This document shows, in pieces, positions 55,850 to 64,000 of a stretch of DNA of 64,000 nt; positions within the stretch are counted from its first letter, which is position 1; each line of letters starts with the position of its first letter. The position numbers and the translations under genes are program-made. Under the pieces are notes generated by a model. That model worked only from the letters and a program-made list of their open reading frames with translations, was not told the DNA's origin and searched no databases. Source of the DNA: CAWAPS01 sp963783945. GTDB lineage: Bacteria; Actinomycetota; Acidimicrobiia; Acidimicrobiales; Palsa-688. The stretch is taken from positions 1-64,000 of the forward strand of contig CAWAPS010000005.1 of assembly GCA_963783945.1 (NCBI GenBank). The letters are read 5' to 3'.

Positions 55850-55892
55850 CGGGCGGAGACAGGACAAGCCTGTAAGTGCCGGCGTCGCCCGG

Positions 55893-56297
55893 CTAGGCCT
55901 GGTAGCCCGCGGGCCACTCCTGCAGTGCCCACATGTTGCCGTCCGGATCGTTGAAATACGAGTAGAGGACCCCGCCCATGTCGTCGACGTCGCTTAACTC
56001 GATGCCGCGCTCCGTCAAGGCGGCCCGGGTCGCGGCCATGTCGTCAACGACCAGGTGGAGGCCTTTGACCGAGCCGGGCGTCATGTCGGTGATCGGGCCC
56101 ATCCCAGTGCCGAAGACGATGGCGCAGCTCGATCCTGGTGGGGTGAGCTGCACCACTCGCATGGTGTCGGAGATCTGGGTGTCGTGCAGGCCTCCAAAGC
56201 CAACCTGCTCGTAGAACGCCTTCGCCCGGTCGACGTTGGACACCGGGATCGGGACGAGTTCCAACCGCATGTCCGGCACCGCGGGGTTACTTGCCAT
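55893..56297 (-). CDS. Glyoxalase/VOC-family protein
   Basis: The 134-aa protein has the VOC pattern: LELVPIPVSNVDRAKAFYEQ, FGGLHDTQISDTMRVVQLTP and VKGLHLVVDDMAATRAALTE, ending YSYFNDPDGNMWALQEW. Members include glyoxalases, dioxygenases and resistance proteins. This small single-domain type is usually assigned no substrate. The gene is convergent to msrB. Confidence 0.88.
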   Translation of the reverse strand: MASNPAVPDMRLELVPIPVSNVDRAKAFYEQVGFGGLHDTQISDTMRVVQLTPPGSSCAIVFGTGMGPITDMTPGSVKGLHLVVDDMAATRAALTERGIELSDVDDMGGVLYSYFNDPDGNMWALQEWPAGYQA

Positions 56298-56520
56298 CAG
56301 GCCGACCTCCTCGACAATCGGATTGCGTCGCTCTCGAGCTCCGCTGTATCCATACTGCCCTCCTCTTGCGCATCGTTAGGTGTTGAGACGCCGTAGAGGA
56401 GAGAAAGTCATCTACGAGGCCAAGCCCAAGCCCAACCCGACGAGCTCGCTCGCACCCGTTGAACGTCCAGGAACGGGCTTCCCATACGTTGCCGATCTCG
56501 GGCACCTCTAGGGGCATCTG

Positions 56521-57000
56521 TCACCCCGGGAGGTCCTCCGGGCGCTTCTTCGCCAGTTCGCCTCGCAGGAGGCCCGTAGACTGGCCGACCTCGATCAGGT
56601 AGCCGTCCGGGTCGCGTATGTAGCACCGTATCTCCGCGCCGCGGTCGATAGGTGGCGTGACAAAGGTTGCGCCCTTCTCGCTCCACTGGCGATAGCACGC
56701 GTCGATGTCGGCAACCCGAAGGTTCAAGAAAATGGAGGTCGTGTCGCCGGGCTCGTAGTTCACGACCGAGATCCCGGGTTTGTCCGGCGTCGGGCCACCA
56801 CCCGGGTTCATGATGATCCAGGAGTTGGCGAGCTTCACCATGCAGGGGTTCTCCTCGAGCACCACGGTGCCGCCCAGGACCCACGAATAGAAGTCGCGCG
56901 AGACCGCGACTTTTCGCACCGTGATGAATAGCGTGACCACAAAGCCCTCCGCGGGGTCCGGCAGGTTTTTGAAGTCGATGTATGGGGATTCCTCGCTCAC
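56521..57000 (-). CDS. Glyoxalase/VOC-family protein
   Basis: GTG 57000 after GGGAG gives 159 aa. VVTLFITVRKVAVSRDFYSW, WIIMNPGGGPTPDKPGI and LNLRVADIDACYRQWSEKGA plus CYIRDPDGYLIEVGQSTGLL carry the VOC signature, with metal-ligand His/Glu not fully conserved. It is divergent from the first aldo/keto reductase gene. Specific substrate is unknown. Confidence 0.85.
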   Translation of the reverse strand: MSEESPYIDFKNLPDPAEGFVVTLFITVRKVAVSRDFYSWVLGGTVVLEENPCMVKLANSWIIMNPGGGPTPDKPGISVVNYEPGDTTSIFLNLRVADIDACYRQWSEKGATFVTPPIDRGAEIRCYIRDPDGYLIEVGQSTGLLRGELAKKRPEDLPG

Positions 57001-57203
57001 GGGCGTGCTCCCATCTCGTAAGGGGCTCCATCCTCTGGAGAGCCCAGGGCTCTGAGAGCCGAAGCTCGAATATAGCGTGGTGGGCATGCTCTTGGCCGCC
57101 TTGATCGGCCGCTCGGAATGCAGTTTTCTGTATCCCTCCCCCCGATTCGCCATCTTCAGGGGATCCAGGCTTAGCGTCCAGCAACACCGGGAAGGTGGAC
57201 ACG

Positions 57204-58082
57204 ATGGAAACCGTCACTCTCAACAATGGCGTCGAGATGCCCGCGCTCGGCTTCGGAGTCTTCCAGACACCACCGGACGAGACTCGCGCCGCCGTCCGGG
57301 CGGCACTTGGCTGCGGCTATCGCCACATTGACACCGCAGCGGCCTATGGCAACGAGCGCCAGGTTGGCGAGGCGGTGAGCAGCTCGGGGCTGGATCGGTC
57401 GGAGGTCTTCTTGGAGACCAAGATTTGGATCAGCGACTACGGATTCGACGAGACGCGGCACGGCTTCGAGAAGAGCGCCCGCAAGCTCGGGGTCGAGCAG
57501 ATCGACCTGCTGATCCTGCATCAGGCGCTGCCGTCGGCGTTCGACCGGACCCTGGAGGCTTACCGCGCCCTCGAAACCCTGCTTGCTGACGGGAAAGTCC
57601 GCGCCATCGGGGTCAGCAACTTCATGGTGGAGCATCTCACGGCGCTTCTCGCCCGCGCCACGATGGTGCCGGGGGTCAACCAGATCGAATGTCACCCTTA
57701 CTTCGCACAGCGACCGGTCCAGGACTTCGGCTCCGGGCACGGCATCCTCACGCAGGCGTGGTCCCCGATCGGCGGCATTACGTTTTACCGCGATGGCAAC
57801 CGCGCCAGCACCCTTGATGACCCGGTCATTGCAGACATCGCCGCCGCACAGGGCAAAACCCCCGCCCAGGTGATGCTGCGTTGGGGTCTGCAACAGGGAC
57901 GCTCGGTGATTCCGAAATCCACCAAGCCGGGCCGCATCGCGGAGAACATCGACGTCTTCGACTTCGAGCTGTCGGCCGACGAGATGACCGCGATCGATGG
58001 CCTGGACACCGGTCGTCGCGGCGGCGCCGAGCCGGACGCAATCACGCTCGAAGCCTTTGGTCGCGCCATCCCGGAGGCTTGA
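57204..58082 (+). CDS. Aldo/keto reductase
   Basis: ATG 57204 after GGGAAGG gives 292 aa. The AKR tetrad is visible: Asp and Tyr in HIDTAAAYGNERQVG, Lys in LETKIWISDYGF and His in DLLILHQALPSAFD; QAWSPIGGITFYRDG follows in place of the usual SP-type loop. It reduces aldehydes or ketones with NADPH in the cytosol. The second AKR gene follows 78 bases later, probably an operon. Confidence 0.93.
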   Translation: METVTLNNGVEMPALGFGVFQTPPDETRAAVRAALGCGYRHIDTAAAYGNERQVGEAVSSSGLDRSEVFLETKIWISDYGFDETRHGFEKSARKLGVEQIDLLILHQALPSAFDRTLEAYRALETLLADGKVRAIGVSNFMVEHLTALLARATMVPGVNQIECHPYFAQRPVQDFGSGHGILTQAWSPIGGITFYRDGNRASTLDDPVIADIAAAQGKTPAQVMLRWGLQQGRSVIPKSTKPGRIAENIDVFDFELSADEMTAIDGLDTGRRGGAEPDAITLEAFGRAIPEA

Positions 58083-58160
58083 ACCCGACGCCAGATTCCG
58101 AGGGTGTGGAATGCTGAGAGTGTTGGCGGACCGTCGGGGTCGGCTTAGGAGGACGAAAAC

Positions 58161-59066
58161 GTGACCGTGCCTACATCGACTCTGGGCCGAACAGGTGTAA
58201 CTGTATCGAAGCTCGGCTATGGAGCCATGGAACTGGGTCGAGCAGATCTCGATCCCGGCGAAGTGGACCGTTTTTTGAACACCGTGTTGGACTCCGGCAT
58301 CACCATCATTGACACGTCCCCCGACTACGGCGGCTCGGAGGATCACATCGGCCGAGCTATTGCCCACCGTCGTGATGAGTACTTCCTCGCCAGCAAGTGC
58401 GGTTGCCCGGTCGGCGATGCCGCCGGCTCATCGGGCGCGCCACGGCGGGAGCACGTCTTTACCCGTGAGAACGTACGAGCAGCAGTGGAGCAGAGCCTCA
58501 GCCGGATGCGCACCGACCATCTCGACCTGGTCCAGTTTCACATGAGTCCGTCGCCAGCGACCCTCACCGAGCACGACGCCATATCGGAGCTTCAGACTCT
58601 GCGCGATGAAGGGAAGACCCGGTTCCTTGGTATTTCCGGCACCTTGCCCCACCTTCCCGAACAGATCGGGATGGGCGTGTTCGACGCATTCCAGATTCCG
58701 TACTCTGCTGTCGAACGCGACCACGAGGAAGCGATAAGCGATGCCGCCCGGGCGGGCGGCGGGACCATCATCCGTGGCGGTGTCGCCCGAGGCTTTCCCG
58801 AGCCGCCGTCCAACTACCCCGAGCAGGCCAAGGAGATGATTCGGGTCCGCAACAAGCGCTTCGAGCAGACAGACATCAGCGATCTCCTGGGCGACATGAC
58901 CCCGATGGAGTTCATGCTTCGCTTTACGATCAGCCACCCGGATCTGCACACGACGATCGTGGGCACCAAGAATCCCCGGCACCTGGCTGCGAACCTGGAC
59001 GCGGTGTCGGTCGGTCCTCTGCCCGATGACATCTATGCAGCAGCCAAGGCCCGATTCGCGCCGTAA
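58161..59066 (+). CDS. Aldo/keto reductase
   Basis: GTG 58161 after TAGGAGGA gives 301 aa. Key residues are DTSPDYGGSEDHIGRAIA (Asp, Tyr), FLASKCGCPVG (Lys) and LVQFHMSPSP (His). GGTIIRGGVARGFPEPPSNY varies from the usual NADPH loop. The HERE-like PSP-type insertion suggests a different aldo/keto subfamily from its neighbour. It is convergent with the Rieske oxygenase gene. Confidence 0.9.
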   Translation: MTVPTSTLGRTGVTVSKLGYGAMELGRADLDPGEVDRFLNTVLDSGITIIDTSPDYGGSEDHIGRAIAHRRDEYFLASKCGCPVGDAAGSSGAPRREHVFTRENVRAAVEQSLSRMRTDHLDLVQFHMSPSPATLTEHDAISELQTLRDEGKTRFLGISGTLPHLPEQIGMGVFDAFQIPYSAVERDHEEAISDAARAGGGTIIRGGVARGFPEPPSNYPEQAKEMIRVRNKRFEQTDISDLLGDMTPMEFMLRFTISHPDLHTTIVGTKNPRHLAANLDAVSVGPLPDDIYAAAKARFAP

Positions 59067-59198
59067 ATCCAGGCGCAGGTGACCGCGATCCTCGTGGTCC
59101 CGATCCTCGGCGGCCAAGGGCTCTGGCCGTCCGCATGCTCTCGACGACTTGTCCACGCCTCGACGCGACCCGATGGCGGGTCGCGTCGGACGTCGAAG

Positions 59199-60449
59199 TC
59201 AGCCCACCGGTAGCCTCTCGTGCCAAGACTCACCGGCGTCGAGTACGGCGTCGTACGGTTGCGGGACGCTCACCCCGCCTGGGGTGCGGGCGCTGCCGGG
59301 GGGGAGTTGGCCCGCCTCATGGGCAGCGATGGTGCCGAGGATGAGCCGGCGAGTTTGGGCCACGGCGACGTCGCTGGAGGACAGGTTCTCCTTGGTGCGG
59401 TCGACGATCGGGCCCATGCTCACCTGGACGACGGCGTCCTCTTCGATGGCGCTGCGGGCGAAGCCGCTCCAATGCCCGTTGTCCATCAACTCGCGATCCT
59501 GGCCCCAGCGGTTCAAGCGATCACCTCGCAACGCGGCGAAGTTGCGAGGATCCGGCAGGTCGCCCTCGAGCGCCCCGCTGACCTCGCGCAACGAGAGCGG
59601 AGCGTCGCCATAGTTGCCGAAGAACACCAGATGGTGGGTGTCGTCGACGGGGGCGAAGCAGAACACATGGACGGCGGTGCCGTACCCGTTCGGCACTACG
59701 ATCACGAGCGGGAAGAAGTAGTGGCCCACCCGGACATAGGTGCGGCCGTCGCCGGCAGGTCGCAACGACGCCTGCCGCATGCCGAAGTGGGCCTCTTCCG
59801 TCTCATAGAGCGGCGGTGCGGCGATGGTGGCCTGCACTCCAGCGGTGTCCGAGTCGCGCTTTCTCTTGAGCGTCGCTTCGATGACCGACCGGTGCAGGAT
59901 CGGGGCGTGAACCGAATCCATCCCACCCTCGAGCCCCTGTAGCCAGTTGGCGGGCACGACGGAGACGGTCATCACCATCTTGAGCCCGTGCTCATCGTTG
60001 AAGGGCAGGTCCGGGAACGGCGGTGCCTCGCCGCCGCCCAGCCATACCCATGCGATCCCGCCCTCCTCGCGGACCGGGAAGTGGACGACGGGTACGCCGG
60101 CGCAGAACTGCTCGGACCGGACCACCTGGGTGGGCGCCTCCACCACGGACCCGGACACGTCTATCTTCCAGCCGTGGTAGATGCAGCGCAGGCCGTCGCC
60201 CTCCGAGCGAGCGAGGGCGAGCGACGAGCGGCGGTGGGGACACAGCTCGTCGAAGAAGCCGAGACGGCCGTCGGGGACCCGGAAGGCGACGTAATTGTCA
60301 CCGAACAGCCGCACCGGGGTGGGGGCGTCGCCCGCCACCAAGTTGTCCGATAGCGCGAACGGGACCCAGTAGTTATCCCGCATCAGCCGACCCAACGGTG
60401 CATCACCCTCAACGCGGGTCATGAGGTCGTTCTCAGCTCGAGTGACCAT
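59199..60449 (-). CDS. Rieske 2Fe-2S ring-hydroxylating oxygenase, alpha subunit-like
   Basis: The 416-aa protein carries the Rieske cluster ligands CPHRRSSLALARSEGDG and CIYHGWKIDVSG (Cys-His...Cys-His, about residues 70-95) and the catalytic Fe(II) ligands in GGMDSVHAPILHRSVIEA (His-x4-His with the preceding Asp). It is related to phthalate/vanillate-type and oxygenase family proteins that attack aromatic acids. A reductase or beta subunit is not in the window. The gene lies in an oxidative cluster with the amidohydrolases. Confidence 0.93.
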   Translation of the reverse strand: MVTRAENDLMTRVEGDAPLGRLMRDNYWVPFALSDNLVAGDAPTPVRLFGDNYVAFRVPDGRLGFFDELCPHRRSSLALARSEGDGLRCIYHGWKIDVSGSVVEAPTQVVRSEQFCAGVPVVHFPVREEGGIAWVWLGGGEAPPFPDLPFNDEHGLKMVMTVSVVPANWLQGLEGGMDSVHAPILHRSVIEATLKRKRDSDTAGVQATIAAPPLYETEEAHFGMRQASLRPAGDGRTYVRVGHYFFPLVIVVPNGYGTAVHVFCFAPVDDTHHLVFFGNYGDAPLSLREVSGALEGDLPDPRNFAALRGDRLNRWGQDRELMDNGHWSGFARSAIEEDAVVQVSMGPIVDRTKENLSSSDVAVAQTRRLILGTIAAHEAGQLPPGSARTPGGVSVPQPYDAVLDAGESWHERLPVG

Positions 60450-60552
60450 GGCCTCTCCTTTCCTCTGCGGGCCGCCGCTCTCTCCGCCGCACTATAGGGG
60501 CACCGTCACACGACGGGGATACCGCGCCGGGTGATGGCAAGGGACCCCTGGT

Positions 60553-61794
60553 TCAGGGTTCGAGCCCATATCGGGCCAGGCCGAAGCATTCGATCGCGTT
60601 GCCGCGCAGAAATTGCCGGATCTCATTGTCGTCCAGGCCGGCCGCCTTGACCATGCGCTCGGCCACGACCGCCGATTCAGGCCATGTCGAGTCGGTGTGG
60701 GGGTAGTCCGTTTCGAATAGCAGCTGACTCATCCCGATGCGCTCTCGCAAGGCCAAGCCGATGTCGTCTTCGAAAACACAGGCGTATACGCGTCGGGGCA
60801 CGTAGCTGCTCGGCAGCTTGGAGATGCGCCGTGTCAACTTCCCCTCCCATTGCTTCTCACTGCGATCCATGCGGTCCAGCAGGTACGGCATCCAGCCGGC
60901 TTGGCCTTCGCTGAGGACCATCTTGATGGCCGGGAACCGTTCGAGGATTCCGGAGCTGAGCCAGTCCACGAGGGTCCGTTCGGCGGACACGTGGGTAAGG
61001 CTGATCGGCACGATCGAAGGGGCGTCCGGGCTGGTGGTCATAAACGTGGACGAAGATCCGATATGAACGTTGACAACCGTGTCCGTCTCGTCACACGCCT
61101 GCCAGAGCGGCTCCCAGAACTCGGTGAACACGCTCGGCAGGCCGAGCTCGGGTGGTGATTCCGTGAAGCAGATCGCGTGCGCACCCTTGTCGGCGCAGCG
61201 GCGCACCTCGGCGGCAGCCAGGCCGGCGTCCCACAGCGGGATGAGGGTCAACGGGATGAGACGTCCATATGCTTCAGCCCCGCACCAATCGTCGATAATC
61301 CAGTCGTTGTACGCCCGAACACAGGCCGCTGCGAGCTCCTGATCACTTGCTTCCAGGAAGGTCTGGCCACAGAAGCGGGCAAAGGTCGGGAAGCAGAGGG
61401 ACGCCTCCGTGTGGTTGGCGTCCATGTCGGCGAGCCGGGCGTTCGGTTCGTAGCAGCCCGGTCGGAACTCCTCGAACAGACCACCACCCGGGTGTTCGAC
61501 ACCCGCGGGGTAGCTCAGGGCGGCCAGGTTGCGCAAGATAGGAAACAGCGCCCCGTCGTAGCTCCAACAATCGGCCCAGTCACCCGAATCGTCCTCGATG
61601 AACTCCCAGCTCCGTTTCGTCGGCTGGACGAATCCCCGGCGACGCACGATCGTCGGACCGGCCCCTCGCAACCCTGCCGGCAGGTTGTCCTGCCACACGT
61701 GGGGCGGCTCTACTACGTGATCATCTGCGGAGATGAAACGAGGAAGCTCCACCACATCAACCTCCGACTCATGGTACGACTCGATATTTGTCAT
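60553..61794 (-). CDS. Amidohydrolase family protein (ACMSD-like)
   Basis: The 413-aa protein starts PRFISADDHVVEPPHVWQDN, followed by the ACMSD-type fold: EASLCFPTFARFCGQTFLEA, VVNVHIGSSSTFMTTSPDAP, LSEGQAGWMPYLLDRMDRSE and FETDYPHTDSTWPESAV (acidic catalytic residue). Family members decarboxylate or hydrolyse aromatic ring-cleavage products. It is 104 bases upstream of the Rieske gene on the same strand, so the pair probably forms an operon. Confidence 0.9.
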   Translation of the reverse strand: MTNIESYHESEVDVVELPRFISADDHVVEPPHVWQDNLPAGLRGAGPTIVRRRGFVQPTKRSWEFIEDDSGDWADCWSYDGALFPILRNLAALSYPAGVEHPGGGLFEEFRPGCYEPNARLADMDANHTEASLCFPTFARFCGQTFLEASDQELAAACVRAYNDWIIDDWCGAEAYGRLIPLTLIPLWDAGLAAAEVRRCADKGAHAICFTESPPELGLPSVFTEFWEPLWQACDETDTVVNVHIGSSSTFMTTSPDAPSIVPISLTHVSAERTLVDWLSSGILERFPAIKMVLSEGQAGWMPYLLDRMDRSEKQWEGKLTRRISKLPSSYVPRRVYACVFEDDIGLALRERIGMSQLLFETDYPHTDSTWPESAVVAERMVKAAGLDDNEIRQFLRGNAIECFGLARYGLEP

Positions 61795-61991
61795 GATCAG
61801 ATGGGCGCCGCCGGGCCAGTCTAACCACGAAATGCGCCTCCGCCCGCCACTGAATGGGCAGCTGCCGACTGGGCACGCCCGGCGATGACGGGGCGAACAC
61901 CTCCGCGTAGGATGACATCGGCCGGGCGACGTCGGCGTCGGTCAGTCGCTTCGTCAGAGACTCGAAGACGAGAGGACCGGAGGACAACCTC

Positions 61992-63213
61992 ATGGAGCAG
62001 TTCGACTTCATCGTCGTCGGAGCCGGATCCGCAGGAGCCACTTTGGCTTCGAGGCTGACTGAAGATCCCCGCTGCACCGTGCTTTTGTTGGAGGCTGGTA
62101 AGGACTATCGCGCCACCGAGGCTCCGCCTGAGATGCCGCGACCAGAACCCCTTTCCCGCGTACGGGCGACGAGATTTCTTCTGGCCAGACACGTTCGTGC
62201 GCCGAACACAGCAACAGGAACCCTGTTTGTGTCGCAACGGACTTCGAGTGTCGACCAACGACGCCTACCTTGAGCCAGCGAGGGAAAGAACGAACCTCAC
62301 GATTCGCGGCGGCGTCCTGGTCGACCGAATTGTGATCGACGATGGTCGCGCCCATGCGGTTCTGGCGAGAACCGACCGAGGAGTCGAGACCTTCAGCGGA
62401 CGGGAGGTCATCCTGTCCGCTGGGGCCATCCACTCGCCGGCGATCATGCAGCGATCGGGGATCGGGCCCGCCGCCCATCTCAGGGCTCTCGGCATTCCGG
62501 TCGTTGCTGACCTTCCCGCCGGGGACAACTTCATCGATCATCCCGTCGCCGTCCTGCCCCTGATTCTACGACCGGCGGCGGATAGGGCGACCACCCACGT
62601 CAGGCCGTTCGGGTTCTATGTGCGGTACGGCTCGGGGTTGGGCGAGGGTGGCTCGAATGACATGCATCTCGCCTCTTTGAACCCCGTAGCGGGGGCCGAT
62701 GGTGGGATCTTCGTCGGCCTCCATCAGCCATGGTCGCGGGGTGAGGTGCGGATCACCTCCGCGGATCCCGCCGTCAGCCCGGTCGTGGAGTCGCGCCTGC
62801 TATCCGACGGGCGGGATATGGTTCGAATGCGCGACGGGGTAAGGCGGGTGCTCGATGTTTGCCGTCACCCCTCGGTTGCTGCGGTGACTTCGAGGATCAC
62901 CGTCACGCCTGATAGGAGCGAGGTCTCTGACTTCGCGAACGACCACGAGACTGACGTCTGGCTCTTGACAAACTGCGTGGACGGCGCGCACGCGGCGGGA
63001 ACCTGCCGGATGGGATCCCCCGATGACCGACGCAGCGTCGTCGATCCGGATTGCCGCGTGCTCGGTGTCGACGGTCTGCGAATCGCTGACGCATCGGTGA
63101 TGCCCGAGATTTGCCGTGCCAACACGCACCTGACGACGGTCATGATCGGAGAGCACTTGGCCCGACGGATGCAGGTCCGGCCGAAGTCGGACCGACAGAT
63201 CGCTTCTCGATAG
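61992..63213 (+). pseudogene. GMC (glucose-methanol-choline) oxidoreductase, internally deleted
   Basis: The N terminus is intact: MEQFDFIVVGAGSAGATLAS, then LLLEAGKDYRATEAPPEM. A frame change near 62131-62143 leads to QNPFPAYGRRDFFWPDTFV and RRTQQQEPCLCRNG, which joins RVSTNDAYLEPARERTNLTI directly. The expected 130-150 residues with the GGSS-type FAD-binding signature are absent. The rest (VILSAGAIHSPAIMQRSGIG, THAAGTCRMG-like DGAHAAGTCRMGSPDDRRSV, NTHLTTVMIGEHLARRMQ) matches the C-terminal half. The product is almost certainly inactive. Confidence 0.8.
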
Positions 63214-63289
63214 CCCTCTGGCCGGCTCGCCCCATAGCCTGCGCCAAACGACTCTGGTCAGCAGCGTCGGTTAGTGCTGGCGATTCTGT

Positions 63290-64000
63290 TTAGGCCGGCG
63301 CCAGGGTGGGGAGGCCCTGCGGGAGGCCCTGGGCGACTATCTCGTCGGGGATGTCGAACACCGTCGGCGCCGGCGCCGGCGTGAACGAAGGATCGATGCC
63401 GAACGCCGTGCGGGCGTTGGTGTCGACGATCTTCCGGGCGAGCTCCGAGTCGAGTCCGAGCTGGTGCGATATCACGTGCAGCCCGTCGGGGTCGGCACCG
63501 AGGTCGAGGTGGCCGTAGTCGCTGCCGTAGACAAGCACGTCGGGACCGAGCAGGTCGACGAGGTAAGGGATGTCGTCGTCGATCTGGCACGCGATGTTGA
63601 ACTTGCGGCCGTCGAGGACCTCCATGGCCTGTGAGCGCCAGTCGCGGAAGCTGCGGAATGCTCCGGTACGGTCGGCGCGGAACGTCTCCCGCAGGACGTA
63701 GGGCACCCAGCTGGCGCCGGCCTCGAGGAACGACCACCGCAGCTGCGGAAACTGGTCCATGACCCGCCCCCACAGAAGGGCGAAGAACGCGCCGGGCGCC
63801 TTCATCATGTTGGTGTGCAGAGCGTTCCCGGGCTGGCGGCGGGCGGCGGGCAGGTCACCGCCCACGTGGATCGAGATGGCCAGGTCGAGCTCCTGGGCCT
63901 TGGCGTAGAGGGGGAACATCGTGGGGTCGGCCATGCTCATCCCGTGGGTCTGGCCGAGCGTGAAGACCGATACCGCCCCGTGCTCCTTGGCGAACTCGAG
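63290..64000 (-). CDS. Amidohydrolase family protein (partial at window edge)
   Basis: The frame runs without a stop from the right edge (LEFAKEHGAVSVFTLGQTHG) to 63290, about 236 residues. LAISIHVGGDLPAARR, FLEAGASWVPYVLRETFRAD and VLVYGSDYGHLDLGADPDGL show the metal-dependent amidohydrolase/ACMSD-like fold. The N terminus with the first metal-binding motif lies outside the window. It is a second member of this family beside the one at 60553 and belongs to the same catabolic neighbourhood. Confidence 0.85.
   Translation of the reverse strand, partial: LEFAKEHGAVSVFTLGQTHGMSMADPTMFPLYAKAQELDLAISIHVGGDLPAARRQPGNALHTNMMKAPGAFFALLWGRVMDQFPQLRWSFLEAGASWVPYVLRETFRADRTGAFRSFRDWRSQAMEVLDGRKFNIACQIDDDIPYLVDLLGPDVLVYGSDYGHLDLGADPDGLHVISHQLGLDSELARKIVDTNARTAFGIDPSFTPAPAPTVFDIPDEIVAQGLPQGLPTLAPA

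Noticed and set aside
57171..58367. A 398-aa minus-strand protein
   Set aside because: It covers the first aldo/keto reductase gene in antisense; the sense frame carries the AKR tetrad.

Overview
This is a high-GC, densely coded chromosomal window with many GTG starts, ATGA/GTGA start-stop overlaps and purine-rich ribosome binding sites. The gene content suggests an actinobacterium: group-2 sigma factors, a MobF relaxase, DUF6855/SRPBCC operons, SnoaL-tailed ECF sigma, SHOCT proteins and many P450, Rieske and amidohydrolase genes. An Acidimicrobiia-like lineage is possible but is only an inference. No rRNA gene and no CRISPR array was seen.

Layout. (1) 0-5.7 kb: STAS protein, a hemerythrin/diiron redox pair, a membrane protein, hypothetical genes, and a winged-helix regulator with a palindromic operator. 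(2) 5.9-8.8 kb: the remnant of an older integrative element. It holds an operon of overlapping small genes (two ribbon-helix-helix proteins, a coiled-coil protein), a decayed BrnT toxin gene and a truncated DUF2283 gene that stops at a tRNA-Lys 3'-end fragment. (3) 8742-26588: a 17.8-kb island bounded by 45-bp direct repeats, the right one lying in an intact tRNA-Lys(CTT) gene. It carries a MarR-ClC channel operon, a CaCA-like exchanger, two methyltransferases, a cupin, an HD-GYP/LuxR protein and two small ABM-like proteins. Its mobility genes are a MobF relaxase-helicase split by a frameshift, an excisionase-like gene, a PIN-like toxin-antitoxin pair and a tyrosine integrase with two apparent frameshifts. 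(4) 26.7-32.6 kb: core-like genes. These are tRNA-His, two convergent group-2 sigma factors, an S18 paralogue with a long tail, a cold-shock protein, a DEAD-box helicase, a SHOCT protein and tRNA-Arg(TCT). (5) 32.6-42.4 kb: accessory genes (USP, sulfotransferase-alcohol dehydrogenase, lipoprotein ABC receptor, double CoA-transferase, PhyH dioxygenase) between the tRNA-Arg and a degenerate copy of its 3' half, perhaps a decayed second island. (6) 42.4-64 kb: regulators (ECF sigma, two MarR/ArsR systems), a DHA2 exporter and a long run of oxidative or catabolic genes: FAD oxidoreductase, cupin, SnoaL-like proteins, P450, glyoxalase-like proteins, two aldo/keto reductases, Rieske oxygenase, a broken GMC oxidoreductase and two amidohydrolases.

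Two identical 90-bp hairpin elements (22-bp terminal inverted repeats, 3-bp TNA target duplications) lie in opposite orientation at 47411 and 53784. They look like a very young MITE and are the clearest new mobile element in the window.

At least seven accessory genes appear broken by single-base changes, often at short homopolymers. This is either active decay of mobile DNA or uncorrected sequencing indels, and it should be settled before biology is built on those genes.
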